From Alitta virens (lineage: Eukaryota > Annelida > Polychaeta > Phyllodocida > Nereididae): a stretch of 64,000 bases of DNA. Under the pieces are notes generated by a model. That model was not told the origin of the DNA. It was given only the letters and a program-made list of their open reading frames with translations, and made no database searches. This document shows, one piece after another, positions 60,541-64,000 of this stretch. Position 1 is the stretch's first letter. Each line of letters opens with the position of its first letter. The position numbers and the translations under genes were made by a program. The DNA lies in assembly GCA_932294295.1 (NCBI GenBank), contig OW028584.1, positions 4,287,907 to 4,351,906 on the forward strand, in the 5' to 3' direction.

Positions 60541-60600
60541 AATTGGGAAATTCTTGCCAAAATCGTATTAACTTGCGCTTTGCTACAGTTTTTTGTTGAC
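60541..60600 (-). repeat. dispersed repeat family C, end fragment
   Basis: GGGAAATTCTTGCCAAAAT, then ATTAACTTGCGC is the reverse complement of the right end at 11077-11115. Confidence 0.45.
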
Positions 60601-60815
60601 GGGTTTAGTGCAGTATAGCGGACCCAAATTTATGCCCTAATTTGGCGGCCATTAAAATTAAATTTTATCAAATATTTAAGTTTTAATTTCTAGCACAAAA
60701 ATAACATTTGGTGTAGAAAAGCAGGAGTTTGGCGTGGAAGCCCCCAAGAAAAAGCAAAAATAAACGCTGTCTTTAATGTGACGATGAAACCGCCGTCATA
60801 ACTACATTCGGCAAC

Positions 60816-61204
60816 TGTAACTGGTGTAGTTCAAAACTTGACACCAGAGGGCTCTTCTCCTGTGAAGAGCATTAATACTCCTAATTATCAACAGAGGGCA
60901 CTTTTTCCCTCTGTATATTAAGTTGAGCTGCCAAGTAAACTGACAGTTGGCAGAGAATCATATAGTACAAAGAGGTCAATATAAGGTCAGTAATTGTGTA
61001 TTATACTCTACAATGTTATGTATTTGTATAGTCTGTTGATAGTCTGTTGATAGTATGTTAATATGTACTTGCAGTGTCACAGACAGATTGAATCAGAGAG
61101 ATGTATATGGATGGATCATAAAGAGGAATAAACGATCAACTTCTGTCTTGTAACACTTGAGACTTAGTTTTACATATTCAGGCTACAGGAAGTAGCTTCT
61201 AACA
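60816..61204 (+). repeat. putative 5' LTR of the BEL/Pao element
   Basis: Begins TGTAAC and ends CTAACA (TG...CA form). TATA-like ATATAAGG is at ~60980 and AATAAA at ~61128. A TGG that could start a primer-binding site follows at ~61211. The matching 3' LTR lies outside the window, so the boundaries are provisional. Confidence 0.45.
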
Positions 61205-61515
61205 GTCATTGGCATTGGGGCTGTTATAGTGACACTTATAAGGTATCAATAGAAACTCTTTTTGGAACCATGGTAATTGAGTTGTACCTTAAAGCTCCAG
61301 TGATCATGTAGACAACATAATTGATATTTGAACATTTCATTAACCCACAAATTCACTGAAATTCAGTCACACCTGAGTGACTATCAAATGGACTTGACAT
61401 TTCCTACCCAGGAAGTCTTCAACAGCTTTCACACCTTCAGCATCGGTGTTAATTTGTGTGAACAGCAACTCAACTGCCAACTTTTATTGACAAATGATCA
61501 CAACATTGCTATTGT

Positions 61516-64000
61516 ATGATGAATATGAATAGCATGACATCTGAGCTTCATGGGCTGCATGATCCTAATCCTGCAGATGCGCTTCCAAACATGCATGGAA
61601 CTGATCAAGCCCAGGTGGAGAATTCACACACTTCAATAACTACAGTGGAGCATCTTACGGAGAACAATCTGCACTCATCATATGTCCCAACGAATACAAC
61701 TGTTGATAGAGACTCACCAGTTCCTTACATTCAGAGATATGGAACACTACATCAAGATTCTTCACAAGTATCCAAAGAGACTAGTAATGTTGCAAATACT
61801 AGCACAAGAGAAAGAACTCTAACAGAAAAGGGCTTGGCCTACATGATAGACACTGCAACCAATCAACTCAAATCAGCTTTGGTAGGTCACAGGCAGATTT
61901 GTTTTAAATTTGAAAATCTAACTTTAAGTAGAGATCTCAAAATTACAGAACTTAGTGAATTTCTTGACATGCTTGAAAGGTCAATGTTTAATGTTTCAGA
62001 AAAGTATCACAAGTTGGGCAATATGTCAATTGAAGCATATGATGAGTATACACAAAGGTTTGAAGACTATCCCAATTTAAATCAAAAGGTTATGCTTACA
62101 ATCTCTCAAGCTATTAGGAAAATTGAACATAATGAAACAGGAAGTATTGTTTCAAAGCACAGTCATAAAAGCAAATCTTCAAAAGGTTCAACTGGTCACA
62201 GTAGTAGGTCCTCAAAGAGTAGTACTTCAAGGTATGTGCGTTCTCATAGCTCACTTTCTTCCATGAAACTTGCAGCTGCACCTAAAGCTATTGATTTAAA
62301 AACACAACTTAAATATCTTGAACAACAGAATCTGGCTCAGTCTGAATTGCAAAAGATTGATATGTTTTGCAAAATTGAAGCAGAAGAAGCAAAACTTAAA
62401 ATTGCTCAAGATATTGAACTTGAATCAGTGCATTCTGTACAGAGTATGGGTAGTGATGTACATCAGATAAGCAATGGCATGATTGAAGATACCAGCAAAA
62501 GAAGGGTTCTTACTAGTGCTACTGTAAATATACTTGTACTGAAGCATGATGCATGAGTTGTCAATGATGAACCTAAAAGCTGTAAGAAGGATAAATTAAA
62601 TTCCCGAGCTCCTGAGTTCATCCCAAAATCTGTTGGTACTGAGTTAATTTCAATGCAGTCTGCTGATCCAGACTGTGCCTAGGAGTTGATTCCAGCTATG
62701 GAACAAGAACAACCTGCTGTGTCAAGTAACCTGAATTATGTGCAGCCAAGTAATAATGTGAATTCACAGATGTGCGACTTAGTTAGATCGTTCAGCGAAT
62801 TTGTAATATTAGCCGACTTCCAGTTCCTGAGCTGGGGATATTCTCTGGAGATCCATTAACATATCCTGAAAAGAGCATTTGTAACTCTAATAGACAGTCG
62901 AAATATTCCTGCAGCTGACAAGGTATATTATCTACAAAGGTATCTTGGGAGTACAGTTCAAAAATGTGTACAAGGTTATCTTCTGATGCCAACATCAGAT
63001 TCCTACAGTGAAGCAACTAGACTCATTGAAAGACGGTATGGTGACCCATTTATAATAGCACAAGCTTTCAAATCCAAAATTGAAGCTTGGCCTAAAGTAC
63101 CTTCTCGTGATTCTGAAGCTTTACGCCAATTTAGTGACTTCCTCTGTCAGTGTGAAGTTGCTGCTCGGGCCAATCAGAGTCTCAGAGTTCTCGATGATGA
63201 TATGCAGAACAAAATGATGTTATCAAAATTACCTGATTGGTTGGTAACAAGATGGGGCAGAAAGGTTCATGAGAATTACAGAGCAACTGGTATTTATCCT
63301 CCATTTAAAGTGTTCGTCAAATTTCTTGTGGAAGAAGCTGACATAGCATGTAACCCAGTCACTTCAGTAATTCCTAGTAAACAAGCTGGGGTTAGTCCGC
63401 AGGCAGGAGTCAAAACTCAAGGTAACAATAATGTAGCCATAGGGAGAACATTGAATACTGCAGGGTTAGTCAGGTGTTTCTATTGTGATAAAACAAACCA
63501 TTACATGGATAAATGTTTTGCATTCTCGTCGCTTTCTGTTGATGACCGAAAGAGATTCATCAATGAAAATCGACTTTGTTTTGGTTGTCTCCAATCGGGA
63601 CATATTGCAAGTAATTGTAAGTACAGAGCTCAATGTGATAAATGTTCCAAGCGTCATCCAACGTCTCTTCACAGGGACATGAGTGAACAAGCACCTGAGA
63701 GTAATAGTCAAAGGTCCAGTTTTAATGGTAACATGATTCACAAGGACACAGGTGAAACGAGTTATGGTCCTAATGGTCAAAAGGGTTTATCTGTGTCTGA
63801 AGTGAAGAAAAATGGGCCATCATATGGTAATGGTGCAATTGCAAAAGGTTCAATATCACATTTTGCGTGCAAAGGTAGTTCGAGCAAAAGCACGATGATC
63901 TTGCCTGTTTATGTGTCTCATGAGCAAAATCAAGGTAAAGAAGTCCTAGCTTATGCTTTGTTGGACACTCAGTCAGATACCACATTTGTAAAAGAAAGTC
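61516..64000 (+). pseudogene. BEL/Pao LTR retrotransposon gag-protease region, decayed and cut by window end
   Basis: A 346-codon frame (61516-62556) has a Ser/His/Lys-rich region and a coiled segment near its end, as in BEL/Pao Gag N-termini. The same frame then meets stops at 62554 and 62689. After frameshifts near 62790 and 62865 come a DUF1759-like Gag domain (LPVPELGIFSGDP; QRYLGSTVQKCVQGYL; RRYGDP), two Cys-rich knuckles (CFYCDKTNHYMDKC and CFGCLQSGHIASNC) and the start of a retropepsin-like aspartic protease (ALLDTQSDTTF). Reverse transcriptase and integrase would lie beyond 64000. Several stops and frameshifts make this copy non-autonomous. Confidence 0.8.

Overview
The window is AT-rich metazoan nuclear DNA. 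Genes are split by GT-AG introns. Most of the sequence is intron, intergenic DNA and repeats (LINE fragments, tRNA-headed SINEs, MITEs, satellites, ATCT/TTTC microsatellites, poly-C/poly-G runs). The frequent word taggcct, the tRNA-derived SINEs, P-type and BEL/Pao elements and a cGAS/Mab-21-like ankyrin gene fit a marine invertebrate, perhaps a deuterostome. I cannot name the species.

Layout. At 0.9-3.1 kb (-) lies an ankyrin plus cGAS/Mab-21-like nucleotidyltransferase gene with a TATA+Inr promoter; it carries one frameshift and one in-frame stop. At 13.4-20.5 kb (-) five exons chain in perfect phase into a gene I do not recognise; its introns hold a SINE, MITEs and an antisense PHD-finger fragment. 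At 24.3-28.8 kb (-) is an ankyrin gene with five near-identical 41-residue repeats. From 27 to 35.5 kb there are several decayed non-LTR retrotransposon fragments, and at 35.9-37.0 kb (+) two phase-matched exons of another unknown gene. The 37-40 kb stretch holds duplicated unique-looking DNA, including a perfect ~53-bp inverted repeat. At 41.5-42.3 kb is a decayed coding relic. The 42.4-46.0 kb stretch is satellite: a 128-bp array, then a ~140-bp array that flips orientation at an embedded SINE fragment.

The most interesting region is about 48.03-60.43 kb. Diverged inverted repeats enclose two convergent multi-exon genes. One is a PIF1-like helicase with a long C-terminal extension (+). The other is a P-element-superfamily transposase whose N-terminus resembles an RFX winged helix instead of a THAP finger (-). 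I interpret this as one ~12.4-kb DNA transposon carrying both a transposase and a helicase. Both genes keep their splice sites and key motifs but carry stops or a frameshift, so this copy looks recently inactivated. Directly to its right a 5' LTR and the decayed gag-protease part of a BEL/Pao retrotransposon run off the window end.

All gene models come from reading ORFs, splice signals and phases by eye; no database search was possible.
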